DNA from: Pseudomonas sp. HN11
GTDB lineage: Bacteria > Pseudomonadota > Gammaproteobacteria > Pseudomonadales > Pseudomonadaceae
NCBI RefSeq assembly: GCF_021390155.1
Contig: NZ_CP089985.1
Span: 6,093,501-6,157,500, forward strand
Direction: 5' to 3'
DNA length: 64,000 bases
Shown here: in pieces, positions 47,958 through 57,067 of the stretch
How the letters are laid out: the number at the start of each line of letters is the position of its first letter
Position numbering within the stretch: the first letter of the stretch is position 1
Notes under the pieces: model-generated
What the model was told of the DNA's origin: nothing
Databases searched by the model: none
What the model saw: the letters and a program-made list of their open reading frames with translations, nothing else
Translations under genes and position numbers: made by a program

Positions 47958-48446
47958 ATGGCTGTTGATATTTTCATCAAGATCGGCGACATCAAGGGCG
48001 AGTCCATGGACAAGGCCCACAAGGACGAAATCGACGTGCTGAACTGGAGCTGGGGCATGGCCCAATCCGGCAACATGCATGTGGGCGGTGGCGGCGGCGC
48101 GGGCAAGGTGAATATCCAGGACCTGTCGCTGACCAAATACGTCGACAAGGCGTCGCCGAACCTGATGATGCACTGCGCCAGCGGCAAGCACATCGACAAG
48201 GTCAAGCTGACCGTGCGCAAGGCCGGTGGCGAAAGCCAGGTCGAGTACATGGTGATCAACCTGGAAGAAGTACTGGTGACCTCCCTGAGCACCGGCGGTT
48301 CGGGCACCGATGACCGCCTGACCGAGAACGTCACCTTGAACTTTGCCCAAGTGATGGTCGACTACCAGCCGCAGAAAGCCGACGGCACCAAAGATGGCGG
48401 CGCGATCAAATTCGGCTGGAATATCCGTTCCAACACCAAGCGTTGA
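47958..48446 (+). CDS. hcp: type VI tube protein Hcp
   Basis: The 162-residue protein begins MAVDIFIKIGDIKGESMDKAHKDEIDVL and is a full-length Hcp1-type subunit, with WGMAQSGNMHVGGGGG and SPNLMMHCASGKHID. Hexameric Hcp rings stack to make the secreted inner tube and can also carry small effectors in the lumen. The start at 47958 has GGGAGAA upstream; the longer frame from 47889 is a REP artefact. Unlike the H1 cluster of P. aeruginosa, tssE follows directly, without tagJ. Confidence 0.98.
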   Translation: MAVDIFIKIGDIKGESMDKAHKDEIDVLNWSWGMAQSGNMHVGGGGGAGKVNIQDLSLTKYVDKASPNLMMHCASGKHIDKVKLTVRKAGGESQVEYMVINLEEVLVTSLSTGGSGTDDRLTENVTLNFAQVMVDYQPQKADGTKDGGAIKFGWNIRSNTKR

Positions 48447-48536
48447 TAGCCCTTGGGCCGTGGCCCTGCGCCACGGCACTACGGTCTCAAGTGCAGCCTT
48501 TTGTCCTTCTCGCAACCCGTCCGTGGAGCTGCTTTG

Positions 48537-49052
48537 GTGGTCACTGAAATCGCTTCCCGCGACCGTCTGCAACCGTCCCTGCTGGACCGGCTGACGGACG
48601 ACGATCCAACCAATCCCAAGGAAAGCGCCGACAAACGCGTGCTGTCCCTGACCCAATTGAAAGCCTCAGTGCTGCGCGACCTGGCGTGGCTGCTCAACAC
48701 CACGTCGTTGCTCGATGCCGATGCCACGCTGCACACCCCGGCCGGTACTTCGGTAGTCAATTACGGCCTGCCGGCGCTGGCGGGCAACAGTGTCTCCAGT
48801 GTCGATATCAAGGCCCTGGAAGCGTTGATCTACCAAGCTATCGCCACCTTTGAGCCGCGCATCCTGCGCCATACCCTGCGGGTCAAGGCCCGTGTCGGCC
48901 ATGGCGAGATGAATCACAACGCCCTGAGTTTCGAGATCGAAGGCGACCTGTGGGCCCAGCCGGTGCCGCTGCGCCTGTTGCTGCAGACCGACCTCGACCT
49001 GGAATCCGGCCATGTGCGTGTGGTGAATGCCGACCAGCGGAGACGCCCATGA
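48537..49052 (+). CDS. tssE: type VI baseplate protein TssE (gp25-like)
   Basis: The 171-residue protein begins [23 protein letters not shown] and is a gp25-like baseplate wedge component: [30 protein letters not shown] and [28 protein letters not shown]. It sits in the baseplate with TssF, TssG and TssK. The start is GTG at 48537 or TTG one codon before; GGAG is about eight bases ahead of the GTG. Its stop overlaps the tssF ATG. TagJ would be expected in this gap by comparison with P. aeruginosa but is not there. Confidence 0.93.
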   Translation: MVTEIASRDRLQPSLLDRLTDDDPTNPKESADKRVLSLTQLKASVLRDLAWLLNTTSLLDADATLHTPAGTSVVNYGLPALAGNSVSSVDIKALEALIYQAIATFEPRILRHTLRVKARVGHGEMNHNALSFEIEGDLWAQPVPLRLLLQTDLDLESGHVRVVNADQRRRP

Positions 49053-50908
49053 ACCCGCGCCTGCTGGAGCTGTACAACCAGGAACTGCACCACGTGCGCG
49101 AAAGCGCCGCCGAGTTCGCCAAGGAATACCCGAAGATCGCCAGTCGGCTGACCCTGTCCGGCATGGACTGCGCCGACCCGTACGTCGAACGCTTGCTCGA
49201 GGGCTTTGCCTATCTCACGGCCCGCGTGCAGCTCAAGCTCGACGCCGAGTACCCGACCTTCACCCACAACCTGCTGGAAATCGCCTACCCGCACTACCTG
49301 GCGCCCACGCCGTCGATGACCGTTGTGCAATTGCAGACCGACCCGGACGAGGGCTCGCTGGCCAGTGGTTTCCCGCTGCCCCGCGACACCGTTTTGCGTG
49401 CTGCGCTGGGCCGCGAAACCCAGACCTGCTGCGAGTACCGCACCGCTCACCCGGTGACGCTGTGGCCACTGCAAGTCGCCAACGCCGAGTACTTCGGCAA
49501 CCCCGCCGCCGTGCTCGGGCGTTTGGCGGCCAGTGAGCCGAAGGCCAAGGCCGGCCTGCGCCTGACCCTGCGCACAGGCGCCGAATTACCGTTCAACAGC
49601 CTCGACCTGGATAACCTGCCGCTGTACCTCAGCGGTGCCGACGAGCAACCGTTCCGCCTCTACGAGCAACTGCTGGGCAATGCCTGCGCGGTGTTCGCCC
49701 GCAAACCCGGTGGCGATTGGGTCGAGCGCCTGCCGCAGGATGCATTGCGTTCCCGTGGTTTTGACGATGCCGACGCGGCCATGCCGGTGGTTGCACGCGC
49801 CTTCCAGGGCTATCGCCTGCTGCAGGAATACTTCGCCCTGCCCCACCGCTTCCTGTTCGTCGAGTTCGCGGAACTGAGCCGTGCAGTCAAACGCTGCGAC
49901 GGCCAGGAGCTGGAGCTGATCGTATTGTTCGACCGTCATGAGCCTAGCCTGGAAGGCAGTGTCGGCGCGGCGCAATTCCTGCCGTTCTGCACTCCGGCGA
50001 TCAACCTGTTCCCCAAGCGCGTGGACCGTATCCACTTGTCCGACCGCGTCAATGAACACCACGTGATCGCCGACCGCACACGGCCGATGGATTTCGAGAT
50101 TCATTCGTTGAGTGGCATCACCGGCCATGGCACCGGGCCGGAACAACCGTTTTTGCCGTTCTATGCCGTGCGTGATCCGTCGCGCTACGGCCGCGACCAG
50201 GCCTACTACACGGTTCGCCGCGAGCCGCGCGTGTTGTCCAGCGACCAGCGCCGCCATGGCCCACGATCCACCTATGTGGGCAGCGAGACTTTTGTCAGCC
50301 TGGTGGACAGCCGCCAATCGCCGTACCGCCACGACCTGCGCCAACTCGGCGTAACCGCGCTATGCACCAACCGCGACTTGCCCCTGTTCATGAGCATTGG
50401 CAACGGCAAGACCGATTTCACCCTGGCCGACAGCGCCCCGGTGCTGTCCGTGCGTTGCGTGGCAGGCCCGAGCCGTCCACGCGCCAGCCACGCCCACGAC
50501 GCCAAGGCCTGGCGTTTGATCAGCCAGCTCTCGCTCAACTACCTGTCCTTGAGCGAACAGGGCCAGGGCGCCGCGGCTTTGCGCGAACTGCTGCGCCTGT
50601 ACGGCGACAGTAACGACGCTGCCCTGCAATTGCAGATCGAAGGCCTGCGCGACGTTAGCAGCAAAGCCGTGACACGACGTTTGCCGATGCCCGGCCCGAT
50701 CGTGTTTGGCCGTGGCCTGGAAATCACCTTGGAATTCGATGAAAACGCGTTTCGCGGCACCGGCGTGTTCCTGCTCGGTGCGGTGCTGGAGCGCTTCCTG
50801 GCACGCTACGTGTCGATCAACAGTTTTACCGAGACGGTGATCCGTACCACCGAACGCGGCGAGATCATGCGATGGAAAGCCAAGCCCGGACGGCGTCCGA
50901 CCCTGTGA
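49049..50908 (+). CDS. tssF: type VI baseplate protein TssF
   Basis: The 619-residue protein begins [18 protein letters not shown] and contains [42 protein letters not shown] and, near the end, [26 protein letters not shown]. It is a full-length TssF (VasA/ImpG), which forms the baseplate wedge with TssG, TssE and TssK. The ATG at 49049 overlaps the tssE stop (ATGA). The end overlaps tssG by 37 bases. Confidence 0.97.
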   Translation: MNPRLLELYNQELHHVRESAAEFAKEYPKIASRLTLSGMDCADPYVERLLEGFAYLTARVQLKLDAEYPTFTHNLLEIAYPHYLAPTPSMTVVQLQTDPDEGSLASGFPLPRDTVLRAALGRETQTCCEYRTAHPVTLWPLQVANAEYFGNPAAVLGRLAASEPKAKAGLRLTLRTGAELPFNSLDLDNLPLYLSGADEQPFRLYEQLLGNACAVFARKPGGDWVERLPQDALRSRGFDDADAAMPVVARAFQGYRLLQEYFALPHRFLFVEFAELSRAVKRCDGQELELIVLFDRHEPSLEGSVGAAQFLPFCTPAINLFPKRVDRIHLSDRVNEHHVIADRTRPMDFEIHSLSGITGHGTGPEQPFLPFYAVRDPSRYGRDQAYYTVRREPRVLSSDQRRHGPRSTYVGSETFVSLVDSRQSPYRHDLRQLGVTALCTNRDLPLFMSIGNGKTDFTLADSAPVLSVRCVAGPSRPRASHAHDAKAWRLISQLSLNYLSLSEQGQGAAALRELLRLYGDSNDAALQLQIEGLRDVSSKAVTRRLPMPGPIVFGRGLEITLEFDENAFRGTGVFLLGAVLERFLARYVSINSFTETVIRTTERGEIMRWKAKPGRRPTL

Positions 50909-51915
50909 GTACCCTGGATGCAATGCATCAGGAACCCTGGGAATACGATTTCTTCCAGGCGCTGCGGCGTATCGAGTGCGAATCGCCGGACCTGCCACGG
51001 CTGGGCCACTCCCTGCGCCTGGCGGATGACCCGTTGCGCCTGGGGCAGCAGGCCGATTGCACCTTCGCGCCGGCCACCCTGGCGTCGGTCGATCCCGGTG
51101 GTGGCGGCAAGCCGGCACGGCTGGAGCAGTTCTTCTTTGGCCTGGGCGGCCCCAACGGTCCGCTGCCGCTGCATATCACCGAGTATGTGCGCGAGCGTCA
51201 GCGCAATAACGCCGACAGCACCAGCAAACAGTTCCTGGATGTGTTCCACCATCGCCTGCTCAGTCTGTTCTACCGGGCGTGGGCCGAAGCGCGGCCGACG
51301 GTCAGCCACGACCGCCCGGACGATGATTATTGGTCCGCGCGCCTCGCCGCCTTGAGTGGACGGGGTATGCCAAGCCTGCTGAATCAGGGGCTCATCCCGG
51401 ACACCGCGAAGCTGCACTACAGCGGCCACCTCTCGGCGCAAACCCGCTATCCAGACGGCCTGAAAACCATTCTCGGCGAGTACTTCGGCCTGCCGGTGGA
51501 GATTGAAGAGTATGCCGGCCAATGGCTGGAACTGCCCGAGCGCAGCCGCGTCAGCGTGACCGCCAACCGCCTGGGCGTGGACTTTTGCCTGGGCAGCTTC
51601 GTGTGGGACCGCCAACACAAATTCCGTATCCGCCTGGGCCCCCTCAAGCTGGATGACTACATGGGCATGCTGCCCGGCCACCAGCCGTTCAACGAGCTGG
51701 TGGCGTGGGTGGCCGAGTACCTGGGCCATGAACTGGACTGGGACCTCAACCTGGTCCTGCAACAACCCGAAGTGCCGGCACTGCAACTCAATGGCCAGTT
51801 CCGCCTGGGCTTCAACACCTGGCTCGGCAAGCCCGAGCATGACGCCAACGACCTAATCCTGGCTCGGCACTACGCCGACCACGCCACCACCTCAAGGAAT
51901 CCAGAGCATGGGTGA
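50872..51915 (+). CDS. tssG: type VI baseplate protein TssG
   Basis: The 347-residue protein is a full-length TssG (VasB/ImpH): WEYDFFQALRRIECESPDLPR at the start, LRLGQQADCTFAPATLAS, FFGLGGPNGPLPLHITEYV, and a C-terminal LGFNTWLGKPEHDANDL. It completes the baseplate wedge with TssF. The gene begins 37 bases inside tssF and ends eight bases inside clpV, suggesting translational coupling. Confidence 0.97.
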   Translation: MESQARTASDPVSTLDAMHQEPWEYDFFQALRRIECESPDLPRLGHSLRLADDPLRLGQQADCTFAPATLASVDPGGGGKPARLEQFFFGLGGPNGPLPLHITEYVRERQRNNADSTSKQFLDVFHHRLLSLFYRAWAEARPTVSHDRPDDDYWSARLAALSGRGMPSLLNQGLIPDTAKLHYSGHLSAQTRYPDGLKTILGEYFGLPVEIEEYAGQWLELPERSRVSVTANRLGVDFCLGSFVWDRQHKFRIRLGPLKLDDYMGMLPGHQPFNELVAWVAEYLGHELDWDLNLVLQQPEVPALQLNGQFRLGFNTWLGKPEHDANDLILARHYADHATTSRNPEHG

Positions 51916-54565
51916 AATCAGTCGCGCCGCACTGTTCGGCAAACTCAACAGCGTGGCCTACAAGGCCATCGAAGCCGCCACCGTGTTCTGCAAACTGCGG
52001 GGCAACCCGTATGTGGAACTGGCCCACTGGTTTCACCAGTTGCTGCAACTGCAGGACTCTGACCTGCACCGCATCATCCGTCAGTTCAACGTGGAGCCGG
52101 CGCGCCTGGCCCGCGACCTGACCGAAGCGTTGGATCGTTTGCCGCGTGGCTCGACCTCGATCACCGACCTGTCCTCCCACGTGGAAGAAGCCGTGGAGCG
52201 TGGCTGGGTGTATGGCAGCCTGATGTTTGGAGAAAGCCAGGTGCGCACCGGTTACCTGGTACTCGGTATCTTGAAGACCCCAAGCTTGCGCCATGCGCTG
52301 CTGGGCTTGTCTTCCGAGTTTGACAAGATCAAGGCCGAAGCCCTGAGCGAGCGCTTCGACGAATACGTCGGTGATTCGCCGGAAAATGCCATGAGCGCCA
52401 GCGACGGTTTCAATGCCGGTGCCGTGCCCGGTGAAGCCAGCGGTGCCATGGCGCCAAGCGCGATGGGCAAGCAGGAAGCCCTCAAGCGTTTCACCGTCGA
52501 CCTGACCGAACAAGCGCGCAGCGGCAAGCTCGATCCGATTGTTGGCCGCGATGAAGAGATCCGCCAACTGGTCGACATCCTCATGCGTCGTCGCCAGAAC
52601 AACCCGATCCTCACCGGTGAAGCCGGCGTGGGCAAGACCGCCGTGGTCGAAGGCTTCGCCCTGCGCATCGTTGCCGGTGACGTGCCGCCAGCCTTGAAGG
52701 ACGTGGAACTGCGCAGCCTCGATGTGGGCCTGCTGCAAGCCGGCGCGAGCATGAAAGGCGAGTTCGAACAGCGCCTGCGCCAGGTCATCGAAGACGTCCA
52801 GGCCTCGCCCAAGCCGATCATTCTGTTTATCGACGAAGCCCACACACTGGTGGGTGCCGGTGGCGCCGCCGGCACCGGTGACGCAGCCAACCTGCTCAAG
52901 CCGGCCTTGGCACGTGGCACCTTGCGTACCGTGGCCGCGACCACCTGGGCCGAGTACAAGAAACACATCGAGAAAGACCCGGCCCTGACCCGTCGCTTCC
53001 AGGTGGTGCAAGTCGCCGAACCGTCGGAAGACAAAGCGCTGCTGATGATGCGCGGCGTGGCCTCGACCATGGAAAAACACCACCAGGTGCAGATCCTCGA
53101 CGAGGCGCTGGAAGCCTCGGTGAAGCTGTCCCACCGCTACATCCCGGCGCGACAGTTACCGGACAAATCCGTGAGCCTGCTGGACACCGCCTGCGCCCGC
53201 GTCGCCATCAGCCTGCACGCGGTGCCGGCCGAAGTGGACGACAGCCGCCGTCGCATCGAGACGCTGGAAACCGAGTTGCAAATCATCGCCCGTGAGCATG
53301 CCATCGGTATTGCGATTGGTGCGCGCCAGACCAACACCGAGGCGCTGTTGAGCGCTGAGCGTGAGCGTCTGGCGACCTTGGAAAGCCGCTGGGCCGAAGA
53401 GAAAGCCCTGGTGGATGAACTGCTCGCCACCCGTGCAACATTGCGTGAAAAAGCCGGCGTGGTAGATAGCGGCAACGATGAACTGCGTGCCCAACTGGTC
53501 GCCCTGCAACAACGTCTCACCGAACTGCAAGGCGAAACCCCGCTGATCCTGCCCACCGTGGATTACCAGGCCGTGGCCTCCGTGGTCGCCGACTGGACCG
53601 GCATTCCGGTAGGCCGCATGGCGCGCAATGAGCTGGAAACCGTGCTTAACCTCGACCAGCACCTGAAAAAGCGCATCATCGGCCAGGACCACGCCCTGCA
53701 GATGATCGCCAAGCGCATCCAGACGTCCCGCGCCGGCCTCGACAACCCGAGCAAGCCGATTGGCGTGTTCATGCTGGCCGGCACCTCGGGCGTGGGCAAG
53801 ACCGAAACCGCCCTGGCCCTGGCCGAAGCCATGTACGGCGGTGAGCAGAACGTGATCACCATCAACATGAGCGAATTCCAGGAAGCCCACACGGTGTCGA
53901 CCCTCAAGGGCGCGCCACCGGGCTATATCGGCTATGGCGAAGGTGGCGTGCTGACCGAAGCGGTACGGCGCAAGCCCTACAGCGTGGTGCTGCTGGACGA
54001 GGTGGAAAAAGCCCACCCGGACGTGCATGAAATCTTCTTCCAAGTGTTCGACAAAGGCGTGATGGAGGACGGCGAAGGCCGGGTGATCGACTTCAAGAAC
54101 ACCCTGATCCTGCTGACCACCAACGCCGGCACCGAGCTGATTTCCCACGTGTGCAAAGACCCGGCGAACGTGCCAGAGCCGGAAGAAATCGCCAAGGCCC
54201 TGCGCCAGCCGCTGCTGGAGATCTTCCCGCCGGCGTTGCTCGGTCGCCTGGTGACTATTCCTTACTATCCGCTGAGCGACGAGATGCTCAAGGCGATCAC
54301 CCGCCTGCAACTCAACCGCATCAAGAAGCGCGTGGAGACTACGCACAAGGTGGCCTTCGACTACGACGAGGCGGTGGTCGACCTGATCGTCTCGCGTTGC
54401 ACCGAAACCGAAAGCGGCGGGCGCATGATCGACACCATTCTCACCAACAGCCTGCTGCCGGACATGAGCCGTGAATTCCTCACGCGCATGCTCGAAGGCA
54501 AGGCGCTGGCGGGTGTGCGGATCAGCAGCAGGGATAATGAATTGCACTACCAGTTCAACGATTGA
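51908..54565 (+). CDS. clpV: type VI AAA+ ATPase ClpV (TssH)
   Basis: The 885-residue protein has an N-terminal Clp N domain (about 10-160), two AAA+ domains and a middle coiled region. First Walker A GEAGVGKTAVVEG (about residue 237) and Walker B FIDEAHTLVGAGG; second Walker A GTSGVGKTETALALAE (about 627) and VLLDEVEKAHPDVHE. ClpV unfolds contracted TssB-TssC sheath for reuse. The last gene of the structural operon, followed by a strong GTGGGAG hairpin before vgrG. Confidence 0.98.
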   Translation: MGEISRAALFGKLNSVAYKAIEAATVFCKLRGNPYVELAHWFHQLLQLQDSDLHRIIRQFNVEPARLARDLTEALDRLPRGSTSITDLSSHVEEAVERGWVYGSLMFGESQVRTGYLVLGILKTPSLRHALLGLSSEFDKIKAEALSERFDEYVGDSPENAMSASDGFNAGAVPGEASGAMAPSAMGKQEALKRFTVDLTEQARSGKLDPIVGRDEEIRQLVDILMRRRQNNPILTGEAGVGKTAVVEGFALRIVAGDVPPALKDVELRSLDVGLLQAGASMKGEFEQRLRQVIEDVQASPKPIILFIDEAHTLVGAGGAAGTGDAANLLKPALARGTLRTVAATTWAEYKKHIEKDPALTRRFQVVQVAEPSEDKALLMMRGVASTMEKHHQVQILDEALEASVKLSHRYIPARQLPDKSVSLLDTACARVAISLHAVPAEVDDSRRRIETLETELQIIAREHAIGIAIGARQTNTEALLSAERERLATLESRWAEEKALVDELLATRATLREKAGVVDSGNDELRAQLVALQQRLTELQGETPLILPTVDYQAVASVVADWTGIPVGRMARNELETVLNLDQHLKKRIIGQDHALQMIAKRIQTSRAGLDNPSKPIGVFMLAGTSGVGKTETALALAEAMYGGEQNVITINMSEFQEAHTVSTLKGAPPGYIGYGEGGVLTEAVRRKPYSVVLLDEVEKAHPDVHEIFFQVFDKGVMEDGEGRVIDFKNTLILLTTNAGTELISHVCKDPANVPEPEEIAKALRQPLLEIFPPALLGRLVTIPYYPLSDEMLKAITRLQLNRIKKRVETTHKVAFDYDEAVVDLIVSRCTETESGGRMIDTILTNSLLPDMSREFLTRMLEGKALAGVRISSRDNELHYQFND

Positions 54566-54583
54566 CCTGACGGAATGCGGTCA

Positions 54584-54619
54584 AAACTGTGGGAGAGGGC
54601 TTGCTCGCTCCCACAGTTT
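54584..54619. repeat. REP-like hairpin between clpV and vgrG
   Basis: Perfect 12-bp stem AAACTGTGGGAG/CTCCCACAGTTT with a 12-base loop, 18 bases after the clpV stop. It lies at the boundary between the structural operon and the effector genes and may act as a terminator or messenger stabiliser, so that vgrG is expressed at a different level. Confidence 0.75.
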
Positions 54620-54661
54620 GATTCGGTTTCTACAGTTATTACGCAATTTGCAGGTTAACCG

Positions 54662-56605
54662 ATGCTATTCAACCAAGCCTCACGCCTGGCCAAGATCACC
54701 AGCCCCCTCGGGCCGGATGTGCTGCTGCTCAATGAAATGGGCGGCGGCGAGGAGCTGGGCAGGCTGTTCAACTATGAGCTGCAACTGACGTCCCTGGACG
54801 CCAACATCGACCTCAACCAGTTGCTCGGCAAACCCATGAACGTGGGCCTGCAACTGGCGGACGGTGGTGAGCGGCACTTCCACGGCATCGTCGCGCGGTG
54901 CAGCCAGAACATCGACCAAGGCCAGTTCGCCAGTTACCAGGTGACGCTGCGCCCTTGGCTATGGTTGCTCAGCAGAACCTCCGATTGTCGGATTTTCCAG
55001 AACCTGAGCATCCCGCAGATCATCAAGCAGGTGTTCCGTGACCTGGGGTTTTCCGACTTCGAAGACGCCCTGAGCCGGCCGTACCGCGAGTGGGAATACT
55101 GCGTGCAGTACCGCGAGACCAGCTTCGATTTCGTCAGCCGCTTGATGGAACAGGAAGGCATTTACTACTTCTTCCGCCACGAGCAGGACCGCCATGTGCT
55201 GGTGCTGGCCGACGCCTACGGCGCCCACACCACGGTGCCGGGCTACGCGTCGATCCCGTATTACCCCAAGGACGAGCAGCAGCGCGAGCGCGATCACATG
55301 CACAACTGGCACCTGGCGCAGGAGGTGCAGCCCGGTTCGCTGGAGCTCAACGACTACGACTTCCAGCGCCCCAGCGCCAGCATCGATGTGCGCTCGGCCA
55401 TGCCACGTCCGCACACCGCCGGCGACTACCCGCTGTACGATTACCCCGGCACCTACGTGCAAAGCGAGGACGGCGAACACTATGCGCGCACCCGCATTGA
55501 AGCCCTGCAGACCCTGCATGAGCAGATCGAATTCAGCGGCAACGCCCGTGGCCTGGGTTCGGGCCATTTGTTCAGCCTCACCGGCTTTAGCCGCCAGGAC
55601 CAGAACCGCGAATACCTGATCGTCGGCTGCCGCTACTACATCGTCCAGGAAAGCCTGGAAAGCGGCGGCGGCTCGGGTTCGGCGCAGTTCGAAAGCAGCC
55701 TCACCTGCATCGACGCCCAGCAGAGCTTCCGCCCGTTGGCCAGCACCCACCGCCCTATCGTCAAAGGCCCGCAGACCGCGCTGGTGGTCGGCCCCAAAGG
55801 CGAGGAAATCTGGACCGACCAGTACGGCCGCGTGAAGGTGCATTTCTACTGGGACCGTCACGACCAATCCAACGAGAACAGCTCATGCTGGATTCGTGTT
55901 TCGCAAGCCTGGGCCGGCAAGAACTGGGGCTCGATGCAGATTCCCCGGATCGGCCAGGAAGTGATCGTGAGCTTCCTTGAGGGCGACCCCGATCGGCCGA
56001 TCATCACCGGACGGGTCTACAACGCCGAGCAGACCGTGCCTTACGACCTGCCGGAAAACGCCACCCAGAGCGGCATGAAAAGCCGCTCCAGCAAGGGCGG
56101 CACGCCGGCCAACTTCAATGAAATCCGCATGGAGGACAAGAAGGGGCTGGAGCAGTTGTATATCCATGCCGAGCGTAACCAAGACATCGTGGTCGAGGTG
56201 GATGAAAGCCATTCGGTGGGGCATGACCGGAATAAGAGCATTGGGCATGACGAGGTAGTAACGGTCGGCAACGACCGCGTGCGTGCGGTCAAGCATGACG
56301 ACATGCTCATGGTGGGGTTCAGCAAGACCGATGCCATCAGTAAAAGCTATCTGATCGAAGTGGGTGAAAACCTGCGTCTGGTCTGTGGCAAGAGCGTGCT
56401 GGAGCTCAACGCCAGCGGGCAGATCAACCTCACCGGCGTGCAGATTAACGTGTACTCCGAAGGCAGCTCCGAGATCAACACCGGGGGCAACTTGCACCTG
56501 AACATTGGCGGTAAGGGCGGCACTACGCCCATGGGCCAAGGGGTCAAAGGCGAAATCGACGCTGCCGTCAATTCCATGTTTCCAAAGCCGCCTTCCGGCC
56601 AATAA
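54662..56605 (+). CDS. vgrG: type VI spike protein VgrG
   Basis: The 647-residue protein has the gp27-like region (residues about 10-370) with GRLFNYELQLTSLD and FDFVSRLMEQEGIYYFFRHE, the gp5-like OB fold with GPKGEEIWTDQYGRVKVHFYW and SSCWIRVSQAWAGKNWG (about 385-430), PRIGQEVIVSFLEGDPDRP, and a C-terminal beta-helix of repeats (DIVVEVDESHSVGHDRNKSIGH) ending GTTPMGQGVKGE. There is no extra effector domain. It forms the spike and carries the PAAR-Rhs effector encoded two genes downstream. It is 96 bases after clpV. Confidence 0.97.
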   Translation: MLFNQASRLAKITSPLGPDVLLLNEMGGGEELGRLFNYELQLTSLDANIDLNQLLGKPMNVGLQLADGGERHFHGIVARCSQNIDQGQFASYQVTLRPWLWLLSRTSDCRIFQNLSIPQIIKQVFRDLGFSDFEDALSRPYREWEYCVQYRETSFDFVSRLMEQEGIYYFFRHEQDRHVLVLADAYGAHTTVPGYASIPYYPKDEQQRERDHMHNWHLAQEVQPGSLELNDYDFQRPSASIDVRSAMPRPHTAGDYPLYDYPGTYVQSEDGEHYARTRIEALQTLHEQIEFSGNARGLGSGHLFSLTGFSRQDQNREYLIVGCRYYIVQESLESGGGSGSAQFESSLTCIDAQQSFRPLASTHRPIVKGPQTALVVGPKGEEIWTDQYGRVKVHFYWDRHDQSNENSSCWIRVSQAWAGKNWGSMQIPRIGQEVIVSFLEGDPDRPIITGRVYNAEQTVPYDLPENATQSGMKSRSSKGGTPANFNEIRMEDKKGLEQLYIHAERNQDIVVEVDESHSVGHDRNKSIGHDEVVTVGNDRVRAVKHDDMLMVGFSKTDAISKSYLIEVGENLRLVCGKSVLELNASGQINLTGVQINVYSEGSSEINTGGNLHLNIGGKGGTTPMGQGVKGEIDAAVNSMFPKPPSGQ

Positions 56606-56620
56606 CGAGATCCTAGTTTC

Positions 56621-57055
56621 ATGACCTATCGACTCAATGAACTGCAATTCAAACTGCCCAGCGATGAGGTGCAGGATGCGTCCGTCAATATCCTGAAGTT
56701 CGCCGCGCTAGGCACATCGTTGATCGTCAGCCGTAGCCTGCTCGGCGATGGTGAAACACTGCAAAGCAACTTCGAAGGCCAACTGGTCAAACTCGAGAAA
56801 CAGGTGCAAGACTTGCGCTACCAACCGGCGCAGGTAGTTCGCGTGGGCGCGGCGCAGGATGTCGATGCCATCGAAGTACATAACCAGTTCAGCAAGGGCG
56901 CCGAGCGTATCTATCAATACCAGTTGGCGCTGGTTGTACCGGGCACCCAGCAGATGCTTGCCCTGAGCTATGTCAAAGCCCAGCCTCTGGGCGACGCTGA
57001 AAATGTCCACTGGGCAACGATCAAAAACACCCTGCTGCTGAATCCGAAGCCTTGA
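56621..57055 (+). CDS. EagR-type effector chaperone (DcrB/DUF1795)
   Basis: The 144-residue protein begins MTYRLNELQFKLPSDEVQDAS and has the DUF1795/DcrB fold (NILKFAALGTSLIVSRSLL, FEGQLVKLEKQVQ, KGAERIYQYQLALV). Proteins of this kind (EagT6 in P. aeruginosa) bind the membrane segments of PAAR-type effectors in the cytoplasm and load them onto VgrG. Its place between vgrG and a PAAR-Rhs effector with predicted membrane helices fits that role exactly. It starts 15 bases after vgrG and ends 12 bases before rhs. Confidence 0.9.
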   Translation: MTYRLNELQFKLPSDEVQDASVNILKFAALGTSLIVSRSLLGDGETLQSNFEGQLVKLEKQVQDLRYQPAQVVRVGAAQDVDAIEVHNQFSKGAERIYQYQLALVVPGTQQMLALSYVKAQPLGDAENVHWATIKNTLLLNPKP

Positions 57056-57067
57056 AGCCCTTCCTCC

